A program made the position numbers and the translations under genes. DNA of 64,000 nucleotides from Callorhinus ursinus (taxonomy: Eukaryota; Chordata; Mammalia; Carnivora; Otariidae), in the NCBI RefSeq assembly GCF_003265705.1, contig NW_020312968.1:123305-187304 (forward strand), read 5' to 3'. Below, one piece after another: positions 1-11,414 of this stretch (positions within the stretch are counted from its first letter, which is position 1; each line of letters starts with the position of its first letter). Under the pieces are notes generated by a model. That model was not told the DNA's origin. It ran no database searches and saw only the letters and a list, made by a program, of their open reading frames with translations.

Positions 1-185
1 CAGGTGGGATTTGACTTGAAGCAGGCATTACAGCACCCGTTAAGGAAAAAGAAACTGAGGCCCAGAACATATCAAAATGTTGCTGGGGAACGTACAATGA
101 GTGAATGGTACAGGTGGGATTTGACTTGAAGCTTTGTGTCCGAAGGCCGGGATTCTGTCGGCTACACCACTGGTTATATCCTCAT
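1..185 (-). mobile_element. MIR SINE fragment with internal direct repeat
   Basis: About 38-180 reads as an antisense MIR core: 'gaaactgaggcccagaa' at 50-66, followed by a decayed form of the 'agccgggattc' segment. A 22-base block (caggtgggatttgacttgaagc) occurs exactly at 1-22 and again at 111-132, so the window may begin inside a partial tandem duplication of period 110. Family call rests on remembered MIR consensus. Confidence 0.55.
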
Positions 186-189
186 GGAC

Positions 190-1570
190 TACACTGTTCT
201 CCAAAGCTCCAAGTGTAGCCACTTGCACCTAGGATGCGCTGGAAAATGTTACTGATTTTGAGTGGGAGCACAGATGCCCAGCACACCAGACTTGAGACCA
301 CTTTTTTCCAATGTTGCGGGTATACCACCGAGCAAAGCAAGAACAATCCATCAAGATATGCAAGCATCTCCTCTGAAATACACAGCCTTGTTGTTGTTGA
401 CATTCACTTGCTAAATGACTCAAGTCTGCGGCCTCAGCAATTAGCTGCTTCCCTTGTCATTGAGCAAAGGACCAGAAATGATTCACTGGGACGTGTCTCT
501 GCTCCACAGAGACCTCCTTGCTCCAGGGGGCGGTGAACAATAATGCAGACAACGTGGAGGTGGCACCAGAGAGACTTGTAAAAACAGAAAGGTATTTTCT
601 GTGTTGAAATGAGCTTTGGGGAGATAATTGACTTTAAAAGATTCCACAAATCAAAGAGATTATAAATTACACATGAACAATTAGGCATCAAAATTGTTTC
701 TCACTTTATTCTTAATTATAAAGACTAGGAACCGTGTTATCCCTGATAACTTACCTACAAGATCCATTTTATTCAGCAGATGACAAGCTGTATCAGATCT
801 TCCAATTTTTCCATGATCGATATCTAATGGGCATTTTTCTATGCATTGGGAAGTCTGTTTCTCGTTAATTGTTACATAAAGTTAAATAATTATGAATTCC
901 TCACAATTAAAACTTTGACGTCTAGTTATTTGACACCCTAGAGATGAGATTAAAAATTTAAAAAGAAAGAAAACCTCCTTGCATTATGGAGAGCAAGTCT
1001 TGCATCAACCAAAACATTTCATAAGGTAGGGTTTTGCATTTCATTGATAGAAAATAGGACACCTCAGTGACCTCCAGACTTGAAACACTCTGCCGTGAAT
1101 GAGATAATATAAATTGCCTCCTTTGTTGCTATCTAATTTCAATTTGCCAAATGATATATAATTTGTTACTTTTCAAGAAATTATTTCCCAAGAAAGAGAT
1201 TGCCTTATTTATTTTGTTTTACGTAATTTAGAAAAAAAAACAAAAACAAAAACAAGGAAGAAAACTTACGACCTACAGGAGAGTGAAATGCAATTAGTAA
1301 GAACAATGCAAGTTGGAGATGGATTCTATCCTTGCAGGGGCATAAAAATAAAAGCCTGTACATTCTAGATAGGCTAATACCGAGTGTGGGTATATAATGA
1401 GTGTTATATTTGTTACACATGTATACATACACAGTGGGAAATGTGATGATTTCTTTGCGGTTCCGAGACAGAGAGATCAAAGGAGGGCCCCATTCATTCG
1501 TTCCTATTTGAGTGAGAATACACTCTTGTGTTGAGTGAGCACTGATAGGACGTGGAGAAGTTACCACCTC
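190..1570. other. Unassigned non-coding stretch
   Basis: AT-rich sequence with no repeat family I can name and no credible coding exon. Open frames here are short and low in complexity. It holds an A-rich run at about 1231-1255 and one CTCF-like motif near 519-534, listed separately. Confidence 0.4.
519..534 (+). promoter_or_regulatory. Candidate CTCF-like motif
   Basis: The sequence tgctccagggggcggt contains the AGGGGGCG core of the CTCF recognition site, with only a partial match to the CCACC-type flank on the left. One isolated motif is weak evidence for binding. Confidence 0.25.
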
Positions 1571-1586
1571 AAAAATATGAACACAA

Positions 1587-1788
1587 GGGGCGCCTGAGTG
1601 GCTCATTCGTTAAGCGTCTGCCTTCGGCTCAGGTCATGATCCCGGGGTCCTGGGATCCAGCCCTGCATCGGGCTCCCTGCTCTGCAGGAAGCCTGCTTCC
1701 CCCTCTCCCACTCCCCCTGCTTGTGTTCCCTCTTTCGCTGTGTCTCTCTCTGTCAAATAAATAAATAAAATCTTTAAAAAAAATTTAA
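1587..1788 (+). mobile_element. Carnivore tRNA-derived SINE (young, full length)
   Basis: Complete element: tRNA-like head 'ggggcgcctgagtggctca', body with 'tcaggtcatgatcccggg', pyrimidine-rich stretch, and an (AAAT)n/ATCTTT tail. It is flanked by a perfect 16-bp target-site duplication AAAAATATGAACACAA (1571-1586 and 1789-1804), which fixes both ends. The perfect duplication and low divergence suggest a recent insertion. Confidence 0.95.
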
Positions 1789-1804
1789 AAAAATATGAAC
1801 ACAA

Positions 1805-2150
1805 ACCCACTTCCTCTTCCAGCTAGGTAATTTTAAACAAGGCAAACAGCTGATTGAAAAGTTACGTTGTGTATTTTCTTAATAGGACAGAAGTGTGAGA
1901 TTCTGCCTTCACCTAAGGCTCAGGAAGGCTCAGGAGTTGAAATTTGTTGTTTATGGTGTAAAACAAAAACAACAGTATTTGCATTCTGTTTCCACAGGAG
2001 AATTAAAACACAGTGGCCTTTACTATAGTTCAGGCAACAATGTGGCTTTGCCTTTCAACCATTTATAATACTGAGGATTACTACTTTGGAATTAGGGGCT
2101 ATAGAGCAGGAAGACAATGTTAGAGTTAGTACATTAAAGCAAACTTCTAA
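1805..2150. other. Unassigned non-coding stretch
   Basis: No recognisable repeat or exon. Ordinary AT-rich unique sequence between a SINE and the motif-rich block that follows. Confidence 0.35.
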
Positions 2151-2690
2151 TTCTGCATAACTAGCATGCATTTACTTCATTAACTAGCAGTTACATTTCC
2201 CACGCCTTCAATTAACACTGGTTTCATTTTAAATGCTATCAGTTAAGACAAGATGTGATAAGAAAACATCATTGCCAGGCAAGCATTCCTCAAACACAGC
2301 TGATTTATCTCTTTGGCAATTCATTAAAATGCAAAATATATTGAAATTGATTTTCGGCACTTTCAGGCAGGAATGTTTCTAATAATGTTAATTTGCAAAT
2401 TTCCTCTTCTTCTTCTTTTTTTTTTTTTAAGTCTCTGTGCTGTAGTCGCCATGTTCAGCCGGAGGCTATTTGTATTGTGCAGACAGAAAATGAACAGCGA
2501 ACATTTATTTCTCATATCTTTCTGAGAAACCTGAGGCGCATGAAGATATTTGTGCTGTACCAGGCAGAGTCAATCCCCCTCAGTCCCTTTAGTTGCTATA
2601 TATCACCAGCAAACTCCCAGCTAGTCCTGCTGTAGCAATTAACCTGCTAGAGCTCTCTCCTGTCAGGCTCCATAATAATAAATTCAACCC
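2150..2690. promoter_or_regulatory. Candidate conserved non-coding block
   Basis: Repeat-free apart from a poly-T run at about 2417-2430. Dense in developmental-type motifs: TAATGTTAATTTGCAAAT near 2383-2400 (homeodomain and octamer-like), 'gcaattaacctgctag' near 2634-2650, and several ATTA/TAAT cores. No open frame looks coding. The regulatory reading is inference; only cross-species alignment can confirm it. Confidence 0.3.
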
Positions 2691-2845
2691 CCACCCCCCA
2701 ACCACCCCCAAGAGAGACAGAGCTATATAGATTCTGGCTCTGCAACTTCCATAGAGGCCAAATTATTCAGAATCAGCATGATTAAGAAGATGACACAGTA
2801 TTAGTTAAAAAGACATACTCCCCCACCCCCCCACCCCCCGACTGA
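2685..2845. repeat. C-rich low-complexity patches
   Basis: Two short CCCCCACC-type runs at about 2688-2712 and 2818-2840, separated by unique sequence. They resemble polypurine/polypyrimidine tracts rather than an interspersed repeat. Confidence 0.6.
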
Positions 2846-2849
2846 GGTT

Positions 2850-3690
2850 TAAACCTATTAGGTGGAAACACTGATCTTTCCCTCTTTGGTGTACAGTTCC
2901 TAAAATAGGGTTCTTGAAAGACTATTTATAATACCTTGTCAATTTCCAAGCTTCTGAGTAAAATCAAAACCTACAGCTCACATAAACCTCGGAACTGGCT
3001 AAAAATAATATTTTCACCCCAAAGAGACAAAGGGAGCAGGTTCATTTTGAGTCATTGGTCATGTTTGAATTGTTATTCTTAAAAAAAAAAAAAACCAAAA
3101 CACAAAAAACCAAACCATCCCCTTGTTTAAACTTTTTGGGTCAGTTTCAAATGGACCAAATCGTGATGAATTATAAATTAAAAATCCGGATATACAATCT
3201 GCCAGATAACAAGTTGTTAGAGTCTGGAAATAGCATATCCCTAACAATAAACCTTGTCTTTATGAGGATGGCAGTATTATAAATGTCATAATGGATTGCA
3301 AATGAACCAGCTGTTTATATTCTACTCCAGTGTATGAATGAGAGAAGAGCAAGTGAAGAAATAAGAGGAGATTGAGGAAAATTTACTAGTATCAAGTCAC
3401 GGGAAAAAAAAGCCCAAGGAACTCAATTTTTACGCATTCCCATCCAATTTACCCTTGCTGGTGACTTTTGGGGGGAAGTGTAGCTTTTGAAATCAATTGT
3501 ATTATTCCACTTTAAGATGTCTTCTAGTATATTCAATAGACCCATCACAGTTATATGTTCCTTTTTCAGTCCTCAAGCCGCCCTCACCATACAAGATTGG
3601 TTACTGTCAGAGGCCTTTCAGAGAAGGGTTTGAATGCAATTTCAAAGGCCAGACAGAGCAGCTTTCAAAACACTGCAAGCTTCGGAAAGC
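2850..3690. other. Unassigned non-coding stretch
   Basis: Unique AT-rich sequence with A-rich runs around 3081-3115. No repeat family or exon recognised. Confidence 0.35.
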
Positions 3691-4400
3691 AGTGTTAGTA
3701 GCCCAGGAGGAGTGAGACTCTGGCTTTCTGTTTCTCAATTTCACTCATTTCCCTTCAAGCAAAAGCACCTTTTGATCCCGACCAAGTGAAATCGAAACAG
3801 CATGGCAATACTAAGTGAATGACCCCACCTACCCAAAGCGCTACAAAATGGCAATTATCTATAACTGTGTTATTGCCAGCATAGCCATTAGCCGGTGGAC
3901 ACCGGCAATTCCCTTTGAGAACAGAAACGCTTTGCTCTTCTACGTATGATTAAATCTAGGTCCACCCCGTGAGGTGTCAACAAATGGCCGGGCCATTCAT
4001 AAATGGTTGTGAGCAGATTGCCATTTGCCACACATCAGGTATGAATCCTATGTGTTTGTTATGCAAAGATCTTATTTCGAGTTTCACGTCCTCGTTTTCT
4101 CATCCAGAACTAAAATCCAGCAAGGGGGTGCAGAGCAGGGGTACAACTCGACTTCAAAAAATTGAGAGGATTGCTTTATGGGACATTACAGCTACTCTAT
4201 TTAAAAATTCAATCCAGAAGATAAAATTACCACTTGTTATGTTTGCATTTGCAGATAAGGCACCTCACCCTTGGCTGCAGTTCCCTTATCTCTGTAATAT
4301 TCATGGAGTGCTAGCTTTTAATTAAACCATCCACAACTCTATGTAACTCAAAGTGTATATTTTACTGCTGCAGGAACCAGTAGTTGAGAAAAATTCTATA
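3690..4400. promoter_or_regulatory. Candidate conserved non-coding block
   Basis: A repeat-free stretch with balanced composition, several CpGs and clustered motifs. A GATA-type 'cagataagg' lies near 4253, 'gtttgcatttgcag' near 4240, and a perfect GC-rich palindrome at 3891-3906. A 118-codon open frame (3969-4325) crosses it but shows no domain. I judge it more likely regulatory than coding; that is inference. Confidence 0.3.
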
Positions 4401-4990
4401 TTTTAGATTTACTTTTAAAGCCTGGGTAGTTTTATTGCCAATGATGTCATGAACAGTGCCTTCCTACAAAGGTGACTAAGTTTTGTGCTTCAAGAGACAT
4501 GTCGATCATCTCAGGGATCCCAAAAGTTCATGAGGCTCGTGACTTTCACAGATATAATAGTCAGAAATTTGACTTTCTCAGAAACCGCTGGAGGTCTGTG
4601 ATATGTAATCATTTGTCATTTTCTTACGGCAAAAGCTTATCCCCATGCATGGTGGATCTGGAATGCAGAGGTGGGTCACACGGTTACTGATTCCACCAAA
4701 CTGATCATCTGTCTTCTTCAAATATAATACACCTTCACTTCCCTGACCTTTTCTCAGTCCTCTTTCCTGGTTCCCATCTGCAAATGCTGAGGTCCGAGAC
4801 GGTTAGCTTCTTATTCTTCACACTCTCCCTAGGTCATCTTACCGTGTCCCAGGACTGCAAGTTCTATGTGTATGTTGATAACCCAAACCAAAATCATCCC
4901 CCCAGATGTCGCTCCCAAAATTGAGAAGCACGTAAGCAACTGCTTTTTAGGACACTGGATATTCCACTGGCACTTGGATTCAACATATGC
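4400..4990. other. Unassigned non-coding stretch
   Basis: Unique sequence, moderately CpG-containing (for example tcgatcatctc near 4502). No repeat or exon recognised; it may extend the preceding motif-rich block. Confidence 0.3.
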
Positions 4991-5029
4991 CAAAAGCTAT
5001 AGTAATGCTGGTAGGATTTAATATGGATT

Positions 5030-5417
5030 TAATGTTTACATTCGTAATCTTTACCAAAAAACCCTATCAGGTAAGAGGCTGTCATAATCCCAAATTTACA
5101 GGGAGGAAACTGGGGCTTGGATGTGTTAATTATCAAGGTCACAGGATTTGGACCCCAGTTCATCTGAGCAGTCTCTGTTTTGTTTTTTTTTTTTTAAGAT
5201 TTTATTTATTTATTTGACGAGAGAGACAGCGAGAGCAGGAACACAAGCAGGGGTAGTGGGAGAGGGAGAAGCAGACCTCCCGCCGAGCGGGGAGCCCGAT
5301 GTGGGACTCGATCCCAGGACCCTGGGATCATGACCTGAGCCGAAGGCAGACGCTTAACGACTGAGCCACCCAGGCGCCCCGCGGTCTCTGTTTTTAATCA
5401 CTATCCCCATGCTGCCC
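5030..5417 (-). mobile_element. MIR, split by a younger SINE
   Basis: Antisense MIR: decayed 'taatctttacc..accctatcaggtaag', then 'tttacagggaggaaactg', 'aaggtcacaggatttggacccc' and 'gcagtctctg'. The carnivore SINE at 5182-5380 interrupts it. The MIR continues at 5381-5417 with 'tttttaatcactatccccatgctgcc', matching the antisense MIR end. Confidence 0.75.
5182..5380 (-). mobile_element. Carnivore tRNA-derived SINE
   Basis: Antisense copy: poly-T, 'aagattttatttatttattt', then the body and the complementary head 'gagccacccaggcgcccc'. Flanked by a 14-bp target duplication gc(a/g)gtctctgtttt at 5168-5181 and 5381-5394. It landed inside the MIR. Confidence 0.95.
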
Positions 5418-5419
5418 TT

Positions 5420-5945
5420 CCTCTTCCTCTTTCATGTACATAATTTGTCCTAGTGACCCTTTCCTGTGTCAACTGAACCTCTTCAGGGACGGCTTCACTG
5501 ATCCTACAGAGTAACGGGCTTCCAGAACTAGAGCTCTGCAAATATAAAGGACTTCTTTTTAAAGAAAGCCTGTCATTATGTATTTATTTGATTTGTAATC
5601 TCCTGAATAGCCTGGGAAATACAAAGGGCCTCGACAGTTGAAAAACCCAGAGGGTGATAAATGGGTGAGAGGGAATAGCTTAGAAAGAAAGCAGCAAGAT
5701 TTCGGTCACTAATGGGCAAAGCCAACCTTGGAGACTGAAGGCCCAAAGCTGTGTCCAATGCATGGCGGGACACCAATGAGGAGAGACAGAAGAAAAATGA
5801 CAAGCTGTGATCTTTGTACTTATGCATTAAAGGGCCAGGTAGCCTGGGGCACCCTATATAAGTAAGGCAGTTAGAGACAAGGACTTGCTTTATGTATGTA
5901 TAAAACACATGCTTATGTGTACACATACACCTATCTATATACAAT
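5420..5945. other. Unassigned non-coding stretch
   Basis: Contains open frames with no domain and no splice context. No family recognised. Confidence 0.35.
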
Positions 5946-5960
5946 TAATAGACTATTTTG

Positions 5961-6190
5961 GGGGCACCTGGGTGGCTCAGTTGGTTAAGCGACCGACTCT
6001 TGATTTCAGCTCAGGTCATGATCTCAGGGTCCTGGGACCGAGCCCTGAGTCTGGCTCCATGCTCAGCAGGGAGTCTTCTTGAGGATTCTCTCTGTCCCTC
6101 TCCCTCTGCCCTCCCCCCTCCTGGCACATATGCACATTCTCTAAGTGAATAAATAAATACATAGATAAATAAATAAATATCTTTAAAAAA
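5961..6190 (+). mobile_element. Carnivore SINE, older subfamily
   Basis: Head 'gggcacctgggtggctcag' and the older 'gactcttgatttcagctcag' body variant. The (AAAT/AAAC)n tail is long and interrupted. A short duplication AATAGACT (5947-5954 and 6191-6198) flanks it. Greater divergence than the copy at 1587. Confidence 0.9.
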
Positions 6191-6192
6191 AA

Positions 6193-7256
6193 TAGACTTG
6201 ATTTTTTAGAGCAGTTTTAGGTTCACAGCAGAATTGTGCAGGAAGTAAGTACAGTGGGCTCCATATATTCCCTGCCCCCCCAGCATCCCCTACCATCAAC
6301 GTCAGACGTCAGTTGTTACAGTTGATGAATCTACATTGACACATCATTATCATCACCCAAGCCCATAGTTTACATTATAGTACCACACAGAGTAATTTCA
6401 CTGTCCTACAAATCCTCTGTGCTTCACTTATTCATTCTTCGCACCCTCCCTCCCCCGCCCCGGCAACAACTACCTGTCTTTTTACTGTCTCCTCAGTTTT
6501 GCCCTTCACATAATGTCATTTGGTTGGAATCATATAGTATGTAACTTTTTCAGACTGGCTTCATTCACTTAGTAATAGTCATTTAAGTTTCTTCCATATC
6601 TTTTTGTAGCTTGATAGTTTTTCTTTTCAGTGTTGAATAATATTCCATTGTCCAGATGTACACCAGTTTATTTATCCATTGACCTAGTAAAGGACATCTT
6701 CGTTGCTTCCAAGTCTCAAAGATGATGAATAAAACTGTTATAAACATGCATGTGCTTGCACATAAGTTCTCAACTCACTGGGTAAACATCTGGAAGCATA
6801 TTGACTGGATCGTATGGTGAGAGTGTGTCTCGTTTTACAAGAAACTGCCTAACTGTCTCCCCAAATGACCACCATTTTGTATTCCCACCAGCAAAGAATG
6901 AGAGTTCCTGTTGTTCCATATCCTTGTCAACATTTGTTGTCATCAGTGTTGTGGATTTTGGCCTTTCTTATTAAGTGTGTGGTGGTATCTCAGTGACCTT
7001 TAATTTAGAGTTCCCTAGTGATGTATGATGTTGAGCATCTTTTCATCTGCTTATTGGCAATCTGTATGTCTTCCCTGACAAGGTGTTTGAGTCTTTGGCG
7101 CATTTTTTAATAAGATTGTTCACCTTCTTATTGTTGAATTTTAAGAGTTCTTTCTATATTTTTAGATAATAGTGCTTTCTCAAATATGTCATTTGTAAAT
7201 ATTTTCTCCCAGTTTGTGTCTTGTCTTCTTATTCTCTTTATGTCATATTTTTATAG
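6193..7256 (-). mobile_element. Ancient LINE-1 3' fragment
   Basis: Antisense 3' portion of an old mammalian L1. Hallmarks are 'gttttaggttcacagcag', 'aatattccattgtccagatg', 'tttatttatccattgacc', 'ctggatcgtatggtgag' and 'attcccaccagcaaagaatg'. These are the complement of the ORF2 end and 3' UTR. Frame is destroyed throughout. The subfamily (L1MA/MB-like) is a guess. Confidence 0.9.
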
Positions 7257-7259
7257 TTA

Positions 7260-9480
7260 CTAAGTAAGTTCCTTCATTCCTACTATGTACTTACCTCCCA
7301 TGGACCATTCCAATGTGTAGAACATTCAGAATCCTGTGCTTAACAATTGAAACAATTGTCCTTGAGACCTGACTGCGTGCAAGGCCCTGTATTGTGGTGG
7401 GTGCCATAGGGACGCACATGTGCTATTTCATGTGGAGTAAGAACTTAAAGAAACATGAAGCCATTAATTATGAAATGATTAATACCAAGTTAATACCAAG
7501 TTAATAAAATTTTCCTAAGACTTTACTTTAATCGTACTCCCACTTAATTTCACAGCAACAGTGGCTTTTTTGTTTGTTTGTTTTTTGGTTTTTTGGTTTC
7601 TTTTTAGCAGCTCAAATGTAGGGAGTGTGTTCAAAGTGTTTAACGTAGCTTTCACAGAAACAAAAACTCCTGTCTTTTCACACTCATATGGGGACTGGAA
7701 TTTACACCATATTTAATTGAATTACATAATGACAGAGATAATTATACCTGGGAGAAATGCATGGGGAGAAACACAACTGACTGTTGGTAAACATATAACT
7801 CAGCTGGAGAAGCAGAAGCTATTGGGTTCAACAGAGGAACGTCTATTGGTGACAGGCTCACAGCATGCCGTGAACACCCATCCATGTGTTTTGTGGGAGG
7901 AAGGAGATTGTCCATTAATCTGGCAAACCAGTTGAGTGGAAGTTTTTAAAGACAGCTTCCACTCTCCTACAAACAATAAAATGAACAATAAAATGAAGGA
8001 GCAGACTCAAGTTCTGATCTCTTCTCATTCATGCCTTACCAGCTGGTAAATTAATTAATGCCTAAGAAGTTAGTGAGGGCTAAGATACTACATACCTCAA
8101 GGCATAGCGGTAAGTAGTGAAGTAGGTCTTGCAGGGAAAGGTCTTCACTGGATAACTATTCTGTCAATCACAAATATTTGCCTACTGTTTCCATTACTTC
8201 TTTGAATAAATTCCTAGTCATGAATTGTTGAACGGATATGTTTATATATTTCTCAATTCCTATTTACAACTATTACCGAAATAGCTTGCAGAAATATATA
8301 TACCAATTTCACTCCTAACTAAAGTATATGATGATACCCATTTCCTCAACAAACTTGCCAAGACTCCTCATCATTTTAATATCGCCAAATTGAGTTACCT
8401 AAATAAATAAAGAGAATCTGAAATCGTTCTTTTCATTTGAATTTTTGTGATGATTGCTTTTGGGGATGTTTTCATGAGCAATTATACTGACCATTGGATT
8501 TCCTCTTTTTGCGAATTACTTGCTAATGTTCTTACCCTATTTTAATTGGGATGTTTACAGTTTTCTCAGCGATTTGTAAGAATTCCAAATATTAAGACCT
8601 TTGCTTGTTGTGTCCTTAATTTTTCTGATTCATGTTTTTCTTTGTTTTATTTATGTGTCCTAAGGAGATCCTTGAAAAACAATTCCCCAATTTCCTCTGT
8701 CCTCTGGGGGGAAAAATCAATTTTAAAGCACCATCTGCCTGAGATTTCCTGTGGCTAGTAAATTTCCTAATAAAATTAGCACATACATTTCAGTATTCAT
8801 CAAAGAGTTCATTTGAATCTCTAATAATTACTTGACTTTTTAAGAAACCACAACTATTTTCAGAAAATTCATTTCTTCTTTACATTCTTCTCACAGCTTA
8901 GGTACCAAACCAACTTACATTTGTGATCCCTGACTTGTTTTCACCAATCAATTTCTATTCTTTTTTAATTGCATATTTCACTAGGCTTGCCTTTATTTAG
9001 CAACTGTTACCTTAAAGCTTATTATTATAGCACCTCCGTCTGTTCAATAGTCAACATCCTTCCCATCACCTCAGCACTTCTAATCCCCCTCCTCGCAGCC
9101 CCCTCACTGAATGAAAAGCAACCCGTTTTTTGTTGGAAGCTTTGAATGAATAATTCATTTGGAAAAATCGTCCGTGTTGTGCATGTTCAGAAGACAGCAC
9201 ACTTCTCTTGTCAGTCACAATGGCTTGGGTAGGACTAAGTGCTGTTCAGCGTGTGCTCAGAGTGTACTGCTGATGGCGGGTTGCTGAGTTGCCAACTGCA
9301 TTAATCCTGACCATCCTTCTTTGTCTTTTGTGACAGGAAGATTAAGATTCAGGGTCTTATTCCGTTGTTGCAGTTAGACTCTGTTTCACTTGGTTGTTTC
9401 GAACCTTCTTTTAAGTTACCAACAGAGTCTCATCATTACCCCCTCAGGCCCAGTGAAATCCCGACCCAGAGTTATGTTCT
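7260..9480. other. Unassigned non-coding stretch
   Basis: No nameable repeat. It has a T-rich run at 7567-7605 and a small tandem duplication of 'ttaataccaag' near 7480-7505. 'gcaaggccctgtattgtggtgggtgcc' near 7380 faintly recalls an antisense MIR or L2. 9110-9340 is repeat-free with several CpGs and could be a weakly constrained element. Confidence 0.35.
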
Positions 9481-9484
9481 CTGA

Positions 9485-9660
9485 GGGCAGCGTGGTATAA
9501 AGAGGAGAGAGCGTGGCCCTTTGCCAAACCTTGGGTTCGAGTTCTACATCTGCCATTTGTGGGCATGGCAGCTTGGGCAGGGTACATAAACTTGATAAAC
9601 CTCAGTCCCTTTATCTGGAAATCAGAGAGGATCATTGCTACAACACGGATTTTTTTGTGT
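9485..9660 (+). mobile_element. MIR SINE
   Basis: Sense MIR: 'gcagcgtggtataaagag', 'ccttgggttcgagttct', 'catctgccatttgtggg', 'gcagcttgggcagggtac', 'cctcagtccctttatctg'. The ancestral tRNA-type B box is still legible ('gggttcgagttc'). Confidence 0.8.
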
Positions 9661-10060
9661 GTATGGATGTGTGGATTCTACAAGGAAGTAGTCTATGGGA
9701 GCACCCCAGCATTACGCCTAGAGGATGGCAGGTTTCTGGTTCATGTTCACATCCTTTTAATTAATTCCTTCTTTACCCATACCTCAGTCATCTCCTTTCC
9801 TTTCTCCATGACGCATATGTAACATACTGAATGAGCTTACCATGTTCCTAAAGACATTCAGTCTGTCCTTATTTTCACAAGATAAGGCCCACTCTCCCAG
9901 CGAGATCCCAATCAGCTGCTCCCTCCCACCCTACTGATGTGGCCCAGTGGACTAGCTACATGGAATTAAGTCTTCACTTTCCCCAAGTAATTTCATGTCA
10001 CTTCCGTCTCTAGGCCCAACAATTCCTGCCCTGTGCCTGGCTTGTCCATTCTCTTCTGCG
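9660..10060. other. Unassigned stretch, possibly L2-derived at its end
   Basis: No clear family assignment. The pyrimidine-rich text from about 9840 could be the upstream part of the L2-like fragment that follows. Confidence 0.3.
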
Positions 10061-10330
10061 CAGCTGCAACAATCATAGTCCTTTAAGATGTGGTTATGTA
10101 TACTACACCTTCTTGGAATTCTTCCCAGACCTCCATGGCCTTGGCCCAGCCTCCATGCTCCACGCACCCTGCACCCACGTTCATTCTCACACTTACCTTT
10201 CTCATGATAGGATCATTATTTGGCCATGTCTCCATCTCCTGAATAGAACAAGCTCTAAAGGGCATGAATATACCTTAATGTCTCTTTCTTTGGCTTATAG
10301 AAAATGCCTCATGGAATTTGGGGTAAATAT
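10060..10330 (+). mobile_element. L2-like LINE fragment
   Basis: 'cttcttggaattcttcccagacctccatggcc' and the downstream 'aagctctaaagggcatgaa' resemble the degraded L2 3' region. Divergence is high and the ends are approximate. Confidence 0.45.
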
Positions 10331-11410
10331 ATGAACGAATTATGGAAAGCATGAATGAATGAAGTATCGAATATTTTAAGGAATAATATCATAGACATTA
10401 AAAAATACTAGAATCATTATGTCTCAGTGACATGGTTACCGGAATACCAAAAAATGCCTGTTTCATACCTTTAAGCAAGCATCTGTAGAACTAGTTTTGT
10501 TTTTTTTTTTTTGAGATATGTTGATAAATGAGGAGTGCATTGTTCTTACTGTTTGCGTGCAAGTCTTCCTTCTCCCACCTTTTCCACTCCCAGCTCCCTG
10601 ATTGCTCTCTCCAACTCGTCCCTTCTTCCTTCTGCCTTTTTAAGAAAGTAGAATTAAGAGGGATGATTTGGTGACCCCTCCAGAGGCTGGTAACCTCAGC
10701 TGTGACATCTGGAATCCAGCCTGTTTTACTTGCTGGGTCCATAAAACATCCTCACAAATGTTAACTGGTAACTAACCCTCTGGCTCTGTTAACCCTCTCC
10801 TCCCTGGTTTGGCACTGGCTCTGTTTTGCATCTGGTCTTAGAATTTACATTCTTTTCCTCCCCTAGGGGGCACATCTTGTCTTAACTGGTGCTGCCTACA
10901 ACTGCCAGGAAGCAAGCTACATATCATAAAGGCCTTAAGGGATTTTTCTCTTGCAGTTTCTACGTGATGTCCATTGGTTTTTCAGGAAGTGCCCCAGCAC
11001 ATTTCCTGTTTCCTTTGGGAGAAAATCTCTAGTCCTCACACAGAATGTATGGTCTGATCAGCCCTTCCATACCAACGCTGAATATATTTATGGATAAGGT
11101 CCTTACACGAGAGACCCTATGCCCTCACCAGAAGAATTTAAAACTGATAATGCCAACATTTGCTTGGAAGAAAAATAATCAAGGAATCCATGTGAAACCA
11201 AGACTGTTTTCTTTTAACTTATTCCTTAAAACAAAAAATTTGATTAAGACTAAAATGGAATGCTATTTGAGAGGTGCTATTGGTCAACCTTCTACTTCTG
11301 GACGCTGTACGCATCAACTGTGTGCGAGTGTGTGAGCATGTCTGATATCTGTCATTACAGAGCTGATGACAGAGGGGTTCAATATTCTAATGAAGGGGTG
11401 AATATGGATG
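10330..11410. other. Unassigned non-coding stretch
   Basis: Poly-T at 10500-10512 and otherwise unique sequence. Open frames here do not look coding. One CTCF-like motif lies at 10860-10873. Confidence 0.35.
10860..10873 (+). promoter_or_regulatory. Candidate CTCF-like motif
   Basis: CCCCTAGGGGGCAC matches the CTCF core CCACTAGGGGGCAG at 12 of 14 positions by eye. It sits in unique sequence outside any recognised repeat. Binding is not established. Confidence 0.35.
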
Positions 11411-11414
11411 ATTT

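Noticed and set aside
3969..4325. 118-codon frame as a coding exon
   Set aside because: No protein family; the block looks regulatory by motif content; splice sites not convincing.
5148..5333. Open frame ending 'GLDPRTLGS'
   Set aside because: This peptide is a well-known translation of the antisense carnivore SINE.
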